Origin: Proteiniclasticum sp043951855
GTDB lineage: Bacteria; Bacillota; Clostridia; Clostridiales; Clostridiaceae
NCBI RefSeq assembly: GCF_043951855.1
Contig: NZ_JBINJW010000017.1
Coordinates: 1-57,191, forward strand
Direction of reading: 5' to 3'
DNA length: 57,191 bases
Both the position numbers and the translations under genes were made by a program. This document shows positions 34,184-43,406 of the stretch, piece by piece. The notes beneath the pieces were generated by a model. It was not told the DNA's origin, ran no database searches, and saw only the letters and a program-made list of their open reading frames with translations. How positions within the stretch are numbered: position 1 is the first letter of the stretch; each line of letters opens with the position of its first letter.

Positions 34184-35074
34184 CTACCAGCCAATGAGTT
34201 CTCTATACCACTTGGGTATGGGTGATGATCTGTCGGCATAATCGTCCAGCGTATGTTCAATCATATTACGGATGAAATCCATACTGTCAGGGGAATGTTT
34301 CAGTGCCCAGGAGATGGATCCCACCGCATTGGTCACTGCATAGAGCTTCAGAAGATGCCAGAACTCCATGGGTGGAACCCCTTTGAAATACCCATGCAGC
34401 AGTCCCTTGGAGAACTGGGGACTGAAACTGGAATTCATGGTCATCCGATCAAATTCTTCATAGGGGTCTCCGAAGTCATATCGATTGAAATCAATGATAT
34501 GGACGATGCCTTCCTTGAGAATCATGTTTCCGATATGGTAATCCCCATGAAGAAGCACCGTGGGCCGCTCATCGAGGAGATGCCTGCTTTCTTCAAGATA
34601 CGGGATGTATTCCTCCAGATTCGTCATCCGGATGGGACCTTCCCTGTAGGCTCTGATTTTTTCTGTGATTCTTCTGTTGTACCTTATTCTGACCTCTTCA
34701 TGGTCGGCTTTCTCCACTTCATGAATGCTGCAGAGCAGAACCCCTGCCTGAATCCCCATGTCATACTGCAGAATCGGATCCAGTCTTCCGATAGCTTCCT
34801 TAAGATCCTCTCCTTCCACATAGCTGTAGAGGATATAGGTATGTCTCTCATCCAGGACACCGTAGGAAACGGGCCTGATGAGCTGTTTCATGGGTCGTAT
34901 GGACCCTATGGTCTGGAATTCCTCTTTCTGCTTATTCAGGGATTTCTTCTCGCTGATTCGCAGGGTGAATTTTTCATCTCCACGAATCAGCAGATATTTT
35001 CTATCTGTGGACCACCCTTTATCAATGGGCTCCACTATATATTCCGGGAACAATTCTCCGATTTTCTCGATCAT
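34184..35074 (-). CDS. APH-family small-molecule kinase (aminoglycoside phosphotransferase-like)
   Basis: 296 residues, protein-kinase-like fold. Catalytic motif LLHGDYHIGNMIL (Brenner motif, near 180) and IIDFNRYDFGDPYEEFDR (metal-binding Asp, near 195). The N-lobe has IRGDEKFTLRIS. Such proteins phosphorylate aminoglycosides, macrolides, choline, homoserine or sugars; the closest pattern here is the general APH group and no drug substrate should be assumed. AAGGAGG precedes ATG. Upstream of and co-directional with the PBP gene. Confidence 0.82.
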   Translation of the reverse strand: MIEKIGELFPEYIVEPIDKGWSTDRKYLLIRGDEKFTLRISEKKSLNKQKEEFQTIGSIRPMKQLIRPVSYGVLDERHTYILYSYVEGEDLKEAIGRLDPILQYDMGIQAGVLLCSIHEVEKADHEEVRIRYNRRITEKIRAYREGPIRMTNLEEYIPYLEESRHLLDERPTVLLHGDYHIGNMILKEGIVHIIDFNRYDFGDPYEEFDRMTMNSSFSPQFSKGLLHGYFKGVPPMEFWHLLKLYAVTNAVGSISWALKHSPDSMDFIRNMIEHTLDDYADRSSPIPKWYRELIGW

Positions 35075-35194
35075 AAACGCCTCCTTCCTGACCCGTCTGA
35101 ATTCTGAAGGTACCTGATACTTCTATTATAACATCCATTGATACAGATGATTCTGAACGTTCTATGATAATTGTGTCTGTCTCAGCGCATCATA

Positions 35195-35228
35195 AAACAG
35201 CCTCAGGCTTTTCTTCCTGGGGCTGTTT
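35195..35228 (-). terminator. Terminator of hcp
   Basis: AAACAGCCtCAGG (35195-35207) pairs with CCTGgGGCTGTTT (35216-35228). The minus strand continues TATGATG, so the T tract is short. Confidence 0.72.
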
Positions 35229-35262
35229 CATGATAAGGTTTCGTTATTCTTCTATCGTTTCA

Positions 35263-36918
35263 TCAGGCGAATATTTCAGCCAGGTCCTCTTCCGGTGTCT
35301 TGATCGGTTTCAGATCATAATTGTCCTGGAGGAACTTCAGTACATTCGGTGTCACAAAAGCCGGTAAGGTCGGTCCAAGTCTGATGCCCTGTACGCCTAC
35401 AAAGAGAAGTGCCAGAAGATCCGCCACGGCTTTCTGTTCATACCAGGTGATGATGAGAGATAGAGGCAGATCGTTCACAGTGACACCCAGCTTCTCGGCA
35501 AGACCTGCAGCGATTCTGATGGCGGAATAACTGTCATTGCACTGTCCCACATCCAAAAGTCTCGGGAATCCTGCGACTTCGCCGAAGTCCAGTTTATTGA
35601 ATCTGTATTTGCCGCAGGCAAGGGTCAGGATAATGGAATCCTTAGGCGTCGCCAGTGCAAATCTTGTATAGTAGTCACGGTCCGGCTTTGCTCCGTCGCA
35701 TCCGCCGATGACAAAGAAATGGGAGATCTTTCCTTCCTTCATCGCTTCCAGAATCTTGTCGGACAGGCCTAGGGTCGTCTTATGACCAAATCCCACCAGA
35801 ATTTCCTTCACAGGTTCGTCTTCCAGGAATCCGCCCAGTTCCAGCGCTTTATCAATGAGTTCGCTGAAGTCCTTCGTTCCATCCTCTTTCTTTGGAACGT
35901 GTTTGATGCCTTCCCATCCCACTACGTTGGTGGACCAGATCCGGTCATCATAGCTTTTCATGGGTCTCATGAGACAGTTTGTGGTCATGAGTATGCATCC
36001 TGGAAGGTTTGAGAATTCCTTCTGCTGATTCTGCCATGCTCCACCATAATTTCCCACCAGATGAGGATACTTCTTCAATCCCTCATATCCGTGGGAAGGA
36101 ATCATTTCGCCGTGGGTATAGATATTGATGCCTTTCCCCTCTGTCTGCTGAAGAAGCATTTCCAGATCTCTCAGATCATGACCTGAAATGACGATGAACG
36201 GTCCCTTCTTCACATTGACATTGACCTTATGCGGGGTTGGAGGTTCATAGGTTTCGTTGTTGGCTCGGTCCAGTGTTTCCATGACCTTGTAGGAGGCTTC
36301 ACCGGTTTCCAGTAGAAGCGCAATGTTCTCTTCCAGGGTCAGGGTATTGTCTGTGAGCTTATCCAGCGCTTTCAGAACAAAATCTGACACTTCTTCATTC
36401 TCATAGTTGAGAAAACGCGCCTGATGCGCATAGGCTGAAATTCCTTTCAGTCCCAGCTTTATGATTTCTCTGACACTTCTGATGTCCTCGTTGAGGTCCT
36501 CATCAAAGAAGATCCTCGCTCTTGTGGTATCTTCCATGATCTCCTCATAGGTATCGCGAAGCATGTAGGCCGCTTCCGGATTCATGAGGTCACCGTTGAA
36601 TCTGATTCTCAGTTCATCTTTGATCTCCTGTGATTTTCTCAGCTGACTGAGATGATCCTTCGGGTCGAAGTTGACGTTTGTCAGGGTCATGAAAAGCGAG
36701 TCCTCGATGAACTCGATGAGCGTCGGCTCGAGGGTCTGCCCTATATCCTTCAGTCTGATGGCATAATTTGAGATGCCCTTCAGCTGATAGATCAGAAGAT
36801 CCTGCATATTCGCTATTTCCGCAGTTTTACCACACACACCCTGGATGGTGCAGCCTGTTCCCTTGGCAGTCTGCTCACACTGGAAACAGAACATTTTTGT
36901 TTTCACACGTTCGTCCAT
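35263..36918 (-). CDS. hcp: Hybrid-cluster protein / hydroxylamine reductase
   Basis: 551 residues, full length. It contains a cubane Fe-S cluster and the hybrid Fe-S-O cluster; reported activities are hydroxylamine and nitric oxide reduction under nitrosative stress. Seen: N-terminal cysteines MFCFQCEQTAKGTGCTIQGV (Cys-x2-Cys-x7-Cys-x5-Cys), HDLRDLEMLLQQTEGKGINI, THGEMIPSHGYE, NYGGAWQNQQKEF, FPRLLDVGQCNDSYSAI and a C-terminal CDGAKPDRDYYTRFA region holding hybrid-cluster ligands. AAGGGGG lies well before ATG 36918. No hcr reductase gene is next to it. Confidence 0.95.
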   Translation of the reverse strand: MDERVKTKMFCFQCEQTAKGTGCTIQGVCGKTAEIANMQDLLIYQLKGISNYAIRLKDIGQTLEPTLIEFIEDSLFMTLTNVNFDPKDHLSQLRKSQEIKDELRIRFNGDLMNPEAAYMLRDTYEEIMEDTTRARIFFDEDLNEDIRSVREIIKLGLKGISAYAHQARFLNYENEEVSDFVLKALDKLTDNTLTLEENIALLLETGEASYKVMETLDRANNETYEPPTPHKVNVNVKKGPFIVISGHDLRDLEMLLQQTEGKGINIYTHGEMIPSHGYEGLKKYPHLVGNYGGAWQNQQKEFSNLPGCILMTTNCLMRPMKSYDDRIWSTNVVGWEGIKHVPKKEDGTKDFSELIDKALELGGFLEDEPVKEILVGFGHKTTLGLSDKILEAMKEGKISHFFVIGGCDGAKPDRDYYTRFALATPKDSIILTLACGKYRFNKLDFGEVAGFPRLLDVGQCNDSYSAIRIAAGLAEKLGVTVNDLPLSLIITWYEQKAVADLLALLFVGVQGIRLGPTLPAFVTPNVLKFLQDNYDLKPIKTPEEDLAEIFA

Positions 36919-37093
36919 TCATACATCCCCCTTGTTGATTTATGCTCTTATGATATCAAATAGAAATCTTCAATTCATCTGTAAACGATTAATTTAACGG
37001 AATCATAACAAATTCGGCGGTTTTCGATATCTGATTCACAAAGGTTCTGCGCTATAAGAGAGCCATCAGGAGCTGATTTTCTCTTTAAAATGA
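36919..37093. other. Intergenic region upstream of hcp
   Basis: Presumably holds the hcp promoter. TTGAAG, 17 bases, TAAGAG on the minus strand (ending near 36952) is a weak candidate. No FNR-type TTGAT-N4-ATCAA site is clear. Confidence 0.35.
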
Positions 37094-37174
37094 TCATTCT
37101 TTCATCATGTCATAGTATGCATTGCAGATGACGATACAGCTGGAATGTTCCTTACAGAGGATACAGGAAATCAT
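37094..37174 (-). CDS. Possible 26-residue cysteine-rich microprotein
   Basis: ATG 37174 to TGA 37094 on the minus strand encodes MISCILCKEHSSCIVICNAY plus six residues. Cysteines at 4, 7, 13 and 17 give C-x2-C-x5-C-x3-C, a spacing able to bind a metal or Fe-S cluster. It lies between the flavodoxin terminator and hcp. The ribosome site is weak (AGGG 13 bases upstream) and no promoter is seen, so it may be chance. Confidence 0.25.
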   Translation of the reverse strand: MISCILCKEHSSCIVICNAYYDMMKE

Positions 37175-37201
37175 GGCGAAACAGACCCTAAAATAAGCAA
37201 A

Positions 37202-37224
37202 AACCGGGATCAGTCCTCCCGGTT
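37202..37224 (-). terminator. Terminator of the HD/flavodoxin operon
   Basis: AACCGGGA (37202-37209) pairs with TCCCGGTT (37217-37224), then TTTGCTTATTTT on the minus strand. Confidence 0.87.
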
Positions 37225-37263
37225 CTGTGGTCTCATAGATCTTTCAGATCATGTAATGATTGT

Positions 37264-37746
37264 TTACAGTTCATCCCAGCGGACTTTTCCCATACGATCT
37301 TTGATGGCTTCATCCCCGATATAGACATTCATGTTCCCACCCTGCATGGCATAGGTTTCTTTTATGACGCCTCCGCTTTTACGAACCAGATTTCCGGTGA
37401 AGTCATGGACCTTCACACTGTTTTTGAGGTCTTCCGATGCCTGGAATGTGACGATATAGACTTCCTTTCTGTCAAACTTCGTCAGCGGATTTCGAAGGAA
37501 GGCATTGATGGCCGGCACGGACTTTCCTGCCCATATAGGAAACATGAGATAGACACGGTCCGCATCTCTGATTTCTTCCCAGGGTTTCCCCGTAAGTTTT
37601 GAGGACTTTCTGAAGAATGCCTGAATCGCATTCCCCTTCTTTTCCTCTTTCAGTTCTACAAGTCTGGCATCCAGCTTTTCTCTCAGAAGCTCTGCAGCTG
37701 CTCTTGTGTTGTTCGAATGAGAATAATAGACAATCACTGTATTCAC
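37264..37746 (-). CDS. Flavodoxin family protein
   Basis: 160 residues. FMN phosphate loop YYSHSNNTRAAA (near 7-18), MFPIWAGKSVPAINAF (near 67-82; isoalloxazine loop with Trp), TFQASEDLK. Probable low-potential electron carrier or FMN oxidoreductase of the cytoplasm; partner unknown. GTG start 6 bases after GGTGGGG. It follows the HD-domain gene by 27 bases. Confidence 0.86.
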   Translation of the reverse strand: MNTVIVYYSHSNNTRAAAELLREKLDARLVELKEEKKGNAIQAFFRKSSKLTGKPWEEIRDADRVYLMFPIWAGKSVPAINAFLRNPLTKFDRKEVYIVTFQASEDLKNSVKVHDFTGNLVRKSGGVIKETYAMQGGNMNVYIGDEAIKDRMGKVRWDEL

Positions 37747-37773
37747 TTTTTACCCCACCTTTTCCATTTCGTA

Positions 37774-38334
37774 TTACTGTCCGGCGAAACCTAAGTCCTC
37801 CGCCACGGTTTTCATGCCTTCGATTGTATGCCCGATGACTTCATTAAGCTCCATATCGATCATTTCACAGCCCTGTAATACCACTTCCCGGTTGACACCG
37901 GCAGCGAATTTGGCCGTCTTGAATTTCTTGAGGACCGATTTCACTTCCAGATTATGGATGTTCCGGTCCGGTCTCATGAGTACTGTGGCTGTAATGAGAC
38001 CTGTAAGCTCGTCTATGGTATAGAGCACCTTCTCCATATAGGATTCCGGCTTCACCTCAGTGCAGATGCCATAGCCGTGACTTTCAATGGCTCTTATGAA
38101 GGGCTCATCCGCCTGTTCTTTCTCCAGGATTTCTCTGGTCTTCACGCAGTGCATCTCGGGATATTTTTCATAATCCAGATCGTGAAGGAGTCCGATGTTT
38201 CCCCAGTACTCCACATCCTCCTCGTTTATCTTGGCGAAATACTTCATCACCGCTTCCACCGAGTAGGCATGTTTCAAGAGCGAGTCGCTTTCATTGTATT
38301 TCTTCAGCAGTGCCAGAGCTTCATTTCTTTTCAT
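37774..38334 (-). CDS. HD-domain (HDIG) hydrolase
   Basis: 186 residues. HD metal motifs: LLKHAYSVEAVM (His, near 20), GLLHDLDYEKYPEMH (HD pair, near 47) and AIESHGYGI (near 82), with YTIDELTGLI further on. Members are phosphohydrolases of nucleotides or related molecules; substrate unknown. GGGGGAA lies before ATG 38334; the frame stays open to 38436 but without a site. Operon with the flavodoxin; divergent from the aminopeptidase. Confidence 0.82.
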   Translation of the reverse strand: MKRNEALALLKKYNESDSLLKHAYSVEAVMKYFAKINEEDVEYWGNIGLLHDLDYEKYPEMHCVKTREILEKEQADEPFIRAIESHGYGICTEVKPESYMEKVLYTIDELTGLITATVLMRPDRNIHNLEVKSVLKKFKTAKFAAGVNREVVLQGCEMIDMELNEVIGHTIEGMKTVAEDLGFAGQ

Positions 38335-38543
38335 CTGTTCTTTCCCCCTGTTTCCTGTTTCATACTTCAATGATATAATCATAACGCATTTTTCAGTTTT
38401 TCCATAGAATAATCCGTTATTTTCCACTGTAAACAATTACAGATTTACAAATTTCAATCCTGTCTTTTTCCTGTTTCATGTTTTTAGGACAGTTTCACTC
38501 CTTTCATTTTAAATTGAGAAGCGATGTGATAAAATTTATCTAT

Positions 38544-38552
38544 TGGTATAAA
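38544..38552 (+). promoter_or_regulatory. Extended -10 promoter of the aminopeptidase gene
   Basis: TG (38544-38545), one base, TATAAA (38547-38552). A TGTGAT 16 bases upstream is a weak -35. The start codon is 28 bases downstream. Confidence 0.55.
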
Positions 38553-38579
38553 ACAATACGATACAATGAGGAGGACTAC

Positions 38580-39812
38580 ATGAAAGACTTAAAACCTTAC
38601 TTGGAAAAATATGCGAAACTTGCCGTGCAGGTAGGTGTGAATCTGAAGGAAAAAGAAGGTCTCGTGATCACTACAACCACTGACGGGCTTCAGCTCTCAA
38701 GACTCATTGCCAAGGAAGCCTACCTGGCAGGCGCAAAGCATGTGGAACTGGTTCTGAACGATGATGAGATGACCCTCATGAGATACAAGTACGGGAAGGA
38801 CTTCGTCTTCGAAGAATATCCACAGTGGAAAGTATCCAACACCAGAGACATTTATGAAGACAACTATCATCACTGCTTCGTGATCTCTCCGAATCCGGAG
38901 CTTCTGAAGGAAGCGGATCCGGAAAAAGTGAAAACCAGCCAGAAAGTGGCCAGCCAGGTTGTGGCTCCTGTGATGAAGTACAGAATGACGGGAATCACCA
39001 AATGGGTCATCGTGGCTGTGCCATCCGTCGGCTGGGCCAAATCCATATTCAAGGATGAGCCGGATGAAGTGGCTGTGGAGAAGCTATGGAACTACATCAT
39101 CAAGGCTACCAGACTGGACCATGAGGATCCAGTGAAATCATGGGAAGAGCACAATGCGAATCTCAAGAAGTATGAAAGCTTCCTGAACGATGCAGACTTT
39201 GAAAAAGTGCTTCTGAAAGGACCTGGTACGGATCTTGAAGTGTACCTGGCAGAAGATCACAACTGGATCGGCGGATCCAATGACAGCAATGAAGGTGTTG
39301 CCTACATGGCGAATATCCCTACAGAGGAAGTATTCACCACACCGCATGCCTACAAGGTCAATGGAACACTGAAAGCAACCAAGCCGCTCAGCGTCAACGG
39401 AAACCTTGTGGAGGATTTCGGATTCACCTTCAAAGACGGTAAGGTCATAGACTTCTATGCCGAAAAGGGATATGAGACGCTGGATAATCTCATGAAGAAT
39501 GATGAAGGTGCTGTAAGACTTGGTGAGATTGCCCTTGTACAGGATGATTCACCTATTTCCAACACCAAGATTCTTTTCAACAACACTCTCTTTGACGAGA
39601 ATGCTTCCGTACATTTCGCTTTAGGCAGAGCCTACGGCTATGCCATCAAGAACGGCACCTCCATGAACCAGGAAGAACTGGATAAGAAAGGCGCAAACTT
39701 CAGCCTGATCCACGTGGACTTCATGGTAGGCGGACCAGAGCTTGACATCACCGCCTACAAGAAAGATGGAACCGAAGTGGTACTGTTCAAGAACGGAAAC
39801 TGGGTCATCTAA
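38580..39812 (+). CDS. M29 family aminopeptidase (AmpS/AmpT type)
   Basis: 410 residues. Cytoplasmic metallo-aminopeptidase removing N-terminal residues from peptides. Metal-ligand segments of the family are seen: NEGVAYMANIPTEEVFTTPH (Glu), GEIALVQDDSPIS (Glu), ENASVHFALGRAYGYAI (His, Tyr) and SLIHVDFMVG (His, Asp). GAGGAGG lies 5 bases before ATG 38580; the frame is open from 38478 without a site. Single gene. Confidence 0.91.
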   Translation: MKDLKPYLEKYAKLAVQVGVNLKEKEGLVITTTTDGLQLSRLIAKEAYLAGAKHVELVLNDDEMTLMRYKYGKDFVFEEYPQWKVSNTRDIYEDNYHHCFVISPNPELLKEADPEKVKTSQKVASQVVAPVMKYRMTGITKWVIVAVPSVGWAKSIFKDEPDEVAVEKLWNYIIKATRLDHEDPVKSWEEHNANLKKYESFLNDADFEKVLLKGPGTDLEVYLAEDHNWIGGSNDSNEGVAYMANIPTEEVFTTPHAYKVNGTLKATKPLSVNGNLVEDFGFTFKDGKVIDFYAEKGYETLDNLMKNDEGAVRLGEIALVQDDSPISNTKILFNNTLFDENASVHFALGRAYGYAIKNGTSMNQEELDKKGANFSLIHVDFMVGGPELDITAYKKDGTEVVLFKNGNWVI

Positions 39813-39876
39813 AAATCATCTGCACAACCAGAATTCACCAGCTGAATTCCGGTTCGCACAATTCTGATCCGAATTT

Positions 39877-39912
39877 AAAACCGCCCGCTCTTTTCGAGCA
39901 GGCGGTTTTCAT
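39877..39912. terminator. Bidirectional terminator
   Basis: AAAACCGCCcGCTC (39877-39890) pairs with GAGCaGGCGGTTTT (39896-39909) around a TTTTC loop; T residues follow on both strands. Serves the aminopeptidase (+) and the Tad operon (-). Confidence 0.88.
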
Positions 39913-39924
39913 TTTACAATTATT

Positions 39925-42447
39925 TTAGAACTTCCCGTCCAGTATGTTCTTGCCTTCGTCCACCGGAAGTTTTCCTTCCCATGCGGATTCATAACTGAAT
40001 CGATATTCTCCAGAGACGAAGTCCACCTTTGCATCCACTTCATGGCGGATGAGGATGGTGCCATTGATCATGAGAACACCTGGTTCTGTCGTTCTTACGA
40101 TGACTTTTGGTGGTGATATTCTGTTCTGGCTCTTATAGCCGTCCATGAATTTGAATCTGCTCTTCTCCACCAGTTTCTCGAAAATCAGATCATATTCATA
40201 TCTGCTGCCTGGAATGTAATAATCAGCTGTGTCTTTTCTGCTGTCACTGAATGTCACAACCACCTTAGACTTCCCTAAGGAGGATAGATCCAGTTCACCT
40301 GACTCCTGTGCAGTGTCTGCTCCATCCAATCTACCATAGGACAGTTTCCCGGTGACATGATAGAGCTTTCTGAAGTTTTTCTCATACAGGACTTTACCGA
40401 TGAACAGGAAAAGCAGAAGCAGTGCAAGTGCCGACAGTAGCACACCAAGAATCAGCATCATATTCTCTCTGAGTTTGCTTAGAAGTCTAGCTGTATTGGT
40501 GGTCACAAGGACCTTCATTTCAATGGATGTATCTGAAAGGCTGGTGAGTTCATTACTTACTTCAAAATTCACCGGTACCATCACTGGTACACCGTCAGCT
40601 TCAATGGCTGGAGTAAAGGTAAGATTCATATTCTTTTTTTCCATGGGTTCTAGAATAACTGAATCCGTGCTTAATGTACCATATTCTCCATCTGTGGCGA
40701 TACGCACTACTTCTCTGTAGGGCGATGTGCTTTTAAAAAGCAGCGTAAGATCTGCATTTTCACCTTTGATGAGTTCAAAAGAAGTCTCTTCGGCATTTAT
40801 GGTTACTACACCAGGTGGAAGCACTTCTGTTTTGCCAAGATTTCTTTCCAGAATGAAAAGATCTCCATTATAGGTTCCTCTGGCGCGAATGATGATATCC
40901 TGTATTCCCAGTTCGTCAAAGTTCAGTATTCCGCTGAAAATGCCATCTTCCGCTTTCACATCTCCATTTTCAATTACACCATCATCCATAAGTGGCGTTA
41001 CAGCCTCTTCTCCACCCTCGTTTTTCTTCACCAGTTCATAATAATCCAGTTTCAGTTCATCTGAAACTTTGAGATTGGTGGTAGCCAGCGTGAGTGTACT
41101 GGATACGATTCTATTTTCTCCTTGGACATAGCCTATTTCCGGCAGTACCAGGTCACTTTTTATGACTGGAAGAAGTTTTACACTTACGGTCACAGATGTG
41201 GCAGCAATAACCTCTTCTCCGCTTCTTACAGAAAGATTGATTTCATAGCTGCCTCGGGTACTGGTGTCTTCAAAGACTCCGAGATACTCTTCTCCCTCTT
41301 TCACGAAAGTCATAGGCTGCAGCGTCTGTTCTCCGTTGATGAGTACTTCTCCTTCCACCAAGAGATCATCACTGGTGGTTCCTGTGAGATATGCTCTCAC
41401 TTCCAGTGGTTCACCTATGGGATGGAGTGAATTATTTAAAGGACTATTGATCCAGATCTTCACAAAGAGATCTTTGGTCCCCATGATTTCGACAGAGGCA
41501 TTACCCGTGAGCTTCATCTGCCAGGCACCGGTTGTTTCCTGTGCACTCTGATTGATGGTAGCTAAGGTGTAATTCTCAGTTTTTACAAGTTTCAGTCCAT
41601 CTCCTGGTTCTTTCCCTTCTGGTGGAACGAATTCCACTTCCATCGGGCCACCTGAATTTCTGATGACAAAGGTCTCCTGGGAGACGAATTCATCCATGGT
41701 GAAGTCTATCAGTTTTTCACCCGTCACTTCTTCAGAGAGATTCATGAACTCGTTTCTGTTTTTCAGCTGGCTGATGATATTAAAAAAGGCCACCGCCACA
41801 TCAGATGATTCGTTGTACACATTGGATGTACCAGTGGTTTCCAGTGCCAGTCTGTCCATGACTTCTGAATTCAGTGTGCCAAGGCCTACTGTATGCACAG
41901 TATATCCGGCAAGTCCTATTTCTTTTACCTTGCCCCAGAAGGACTCCATATAACCTTCCATGAAACCAGGTTCTTCTCTTCTGGCAGCATCGGGATCCGG
42001 GTCACCATCTGTAAGAAAGATAATCACTTTATTCAGATTCTCTTCTTCAATGCTTTCCATCTGACGAAAAGCCAGATCAAAGGCTTTCAGGTAATCTGTG
42101 TTTCCAAGGGCTTCCAGATTGCCGGTGACTTTATTCTTCAGTACATCCTTTCCCACATCTCCTACCAGAGCCATGGGCTGAATTTCTTCTGCCTCATTAC
42201 TGAATGAGATGATACCAAGATGATCTTCCGGACTCAAGAGATCAACCAGAATATTTGCTGCGGTTTCTCTCATTAGATTGGGATCTGTAGAACTCATGCT
42301 ACCGGATTTATCAACGATGAGTGAAATTGCTACATTTTCCAGTGATTTAACATCATCTGCATGGATCTTAAACGCATTGAAATTCGTTATATTAAAAAAG
42401 AGGAAAAAAAGCAAGAGTAACGCAGTTCTTCTCGTTGTTTTCGCCAT
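39925..42447 (-). CDS. Large VWA-domain surface protein of the Tad locus
   Basis: 840 residues. Signal peptide or anchor (TALLLLFFLFFNITNFNAF), then a von Willebrand A domain (about 40-225) with an intact MIDAS: DKSGSMS, a Thr in GNTDY, and FLTDGDPDPD. Several beta-sandwich-like repeats follow (about 230-620), then a C-terminal helix (LILGVLLSALALLLLFLFIG) and a 130-residue cytoplasmic tail. Probably a metal-dependent adhesin or pilus-associated protein outside the membrane. Last gene of the pilus operon, 26 bases after tadC. GGAGGTG is well spaced to ATG 42447; a GTG at 42456 overlaps the site. Confidence 0.85.
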   Translation of the reverse strand: MAKTTRRTALLLLFFLFFNITNFNAFKIHADDVKSLENVAISLIVDKSGSMSSTDPNLMRETAANILVDLLSPEDHLGIISFSNEAEEIQPMALVGDVGKDVLKNKVTGNLEALGNTDYLKAFDLAFRQMESIEEENLNKVIIFLTDGDPDPDAARREEPGFMEGYMESFWGKVKEIGLAGYTVHTVGLGTLNSEVMDRLALETTGTSNVYNESSDVAVAFFNIISQLKNRNEFMNLSEEVTGEKLIDFTMDEFVSQETFVIRNSGGPMEVEFVPPEGKEPGDGLKLVKTENYTLATINQSAQETTGAWQMKLTGNASVEIMGTKDLFVKIWINSPLNNSLHPIGEPLEVRAYLTGTTSDDLLVEGEVLINGEQTLQPMTFVKEGEEYLGVFEDTSTRGSYEINLSVRSGEEVIAATSVTVSVKLLPVIKSDLVLPEIGYVQGENRIVSSTLTLATTNLKVSDELKLDYYELVKKNEGGEEAVTPLMDDGVIENGDVKAEDGIFSGILNFDELGIQDIIIRARGTYNGDLFILERNLGKTEVLPPGVVTINAEETSFELIKGENADLTLLFKSTSPYREVVRIATDGEYGTLSTDSVILEPMEKKNMNLTFTPAIEADGVPVMVPVNFEVSNELTSLSDTSIEMKVLVTTNTARLLSKLRENMMLILGVLLSALALLLLFLFIGKVLYEKNFRKLYHVTGKLSYGRLDGADTAQESGELDLSSLGKSKVVVTFSDSRKDTADYYIPGSRYEYDLIFEKLVEKSRFKFMDGYKSQNRISPPKVIVRTTEPGVLMINGTILIRHEVDAKVDFVSGEYRFSYESAWEGKLPVDEGKNILDGKF

Positions 42448-42473
42448 TTTTCCCACCTCCAGATTACATATTA

Positions 42474-43394
42474 TTAGAATAAACTACCTACATTTTCAAT
42501 TACATTAATTACTGCAGGCCCTAAGATCACAACAAAAAGTGCTGGGAACATAAAGAATATCAGAGGGAAAAGCATTTTAATTGGAATCTTCATGGCCGCT
42601 TCTTCCGCCCTCTGCCTTCTTTTCTGTCTCATCACTCCAGACTGCGTTCTCAGCATCGTTGCAATATTTGTTCCAAGCAGCTCTGATTGTATGACAGCTG
42701 TGATAAAAGTATTAATGTCATCCACACCTGTTCTTCTAATTATTCCTTTTAAAGCTTCTTGTCTATCTCTACCTTTTGCGATATCATCAAGTGCTTTCTT
42801 GATTTCGTCACTTAAAGGTCCAGGCATCTTTTCTGCAGATTTCTTTAATGCTGTATCAAAACCCAATCCCGCTTCCACACTGATAAAAAGAAGATCCAAG
42901 AGATCAGGCAATGCACTCTGTACCTTCTTCTGACGAATCTGAGCAGTAGAGTTCAGTCTGACATACGGTAGGAAGAAACTGAGTGCACCAAAAAGAACTG
43001 CCAAAAGAATACTACCTTGACCGGTAAGAAGCCTGAAAAGTAGATAAATTAAAGCTCCCATGACTATAGCAAGCATAAATTGTATAGACAGTATAGAATT
43101 AACTGTATATTTTCTACCTACACCTGCCTGCATAATCATATGTTCATACTTTTCCTTAATTGAACTTGGTGTCATATTGCCAAGAGCATTTACAAATCTT
43201 TGATATACAGGATTAATAACTCTTTCGACAAAGGGAAGACGCATTTCATCTTCATCACTCTGTACATTATACAGTAAACTGATTTCTTCAATACGATCAC
43301 GGACAACGAATCTGTTACCAAAGATCACCTGAAAGATAATAACAAAGAAGATTGTTGCAGTTGCGAATAATAAAAGATATACCATAATTCCCAT
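42474..43394 (-). CDS. tadC: TadC-type pilus platform protein (T2SS F family)
   Basis: 306 residues with an N-terminal helix and three more (QFMLAIVMGALIYLLF, ILLAVLFGALSFFLPYVRL, MLFPLIFFMFPALFVVILGP). F-domain motif LPDLLDLLFISVEAGLGFDTAL. With TadB it forms the inner-membrane platform on which the CpaF ATPase assembles Flp pili. GAGGATAATTAC precedes ATG. Codons are A/T rich like its operon mates. Confidence 0.92.
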   Translation of the reverse strand: MGIMVYLLLFATATIFFVIIFQVIFGNRFVVRDRIEEISLLYNVQSDEDEMRLPFVERVINPVYQRFVNALGNMTPSSIKEKYEHMIMQAGVGRKYTVNSILSIQFMLAIVMGALIYLLFRLLTGQGSILLAVLFGALSFFLPYVRLNSTAQIRQKKVQSALPDLLDLLFISVEAGLGFDTALKKSAEKMPGPLSDEIKKALDDIAKGRDRQEALKGIIRRTGVDDINTFITAVIQSELLGTNIATMLRTQSGVMRQKRRQRAEEAAMKIPIKMLFPLIFFMFPALFVVILGPAVINVIENVGSLF

Positions 43395-43406
43395 GTAATT
43401 ATCCTC

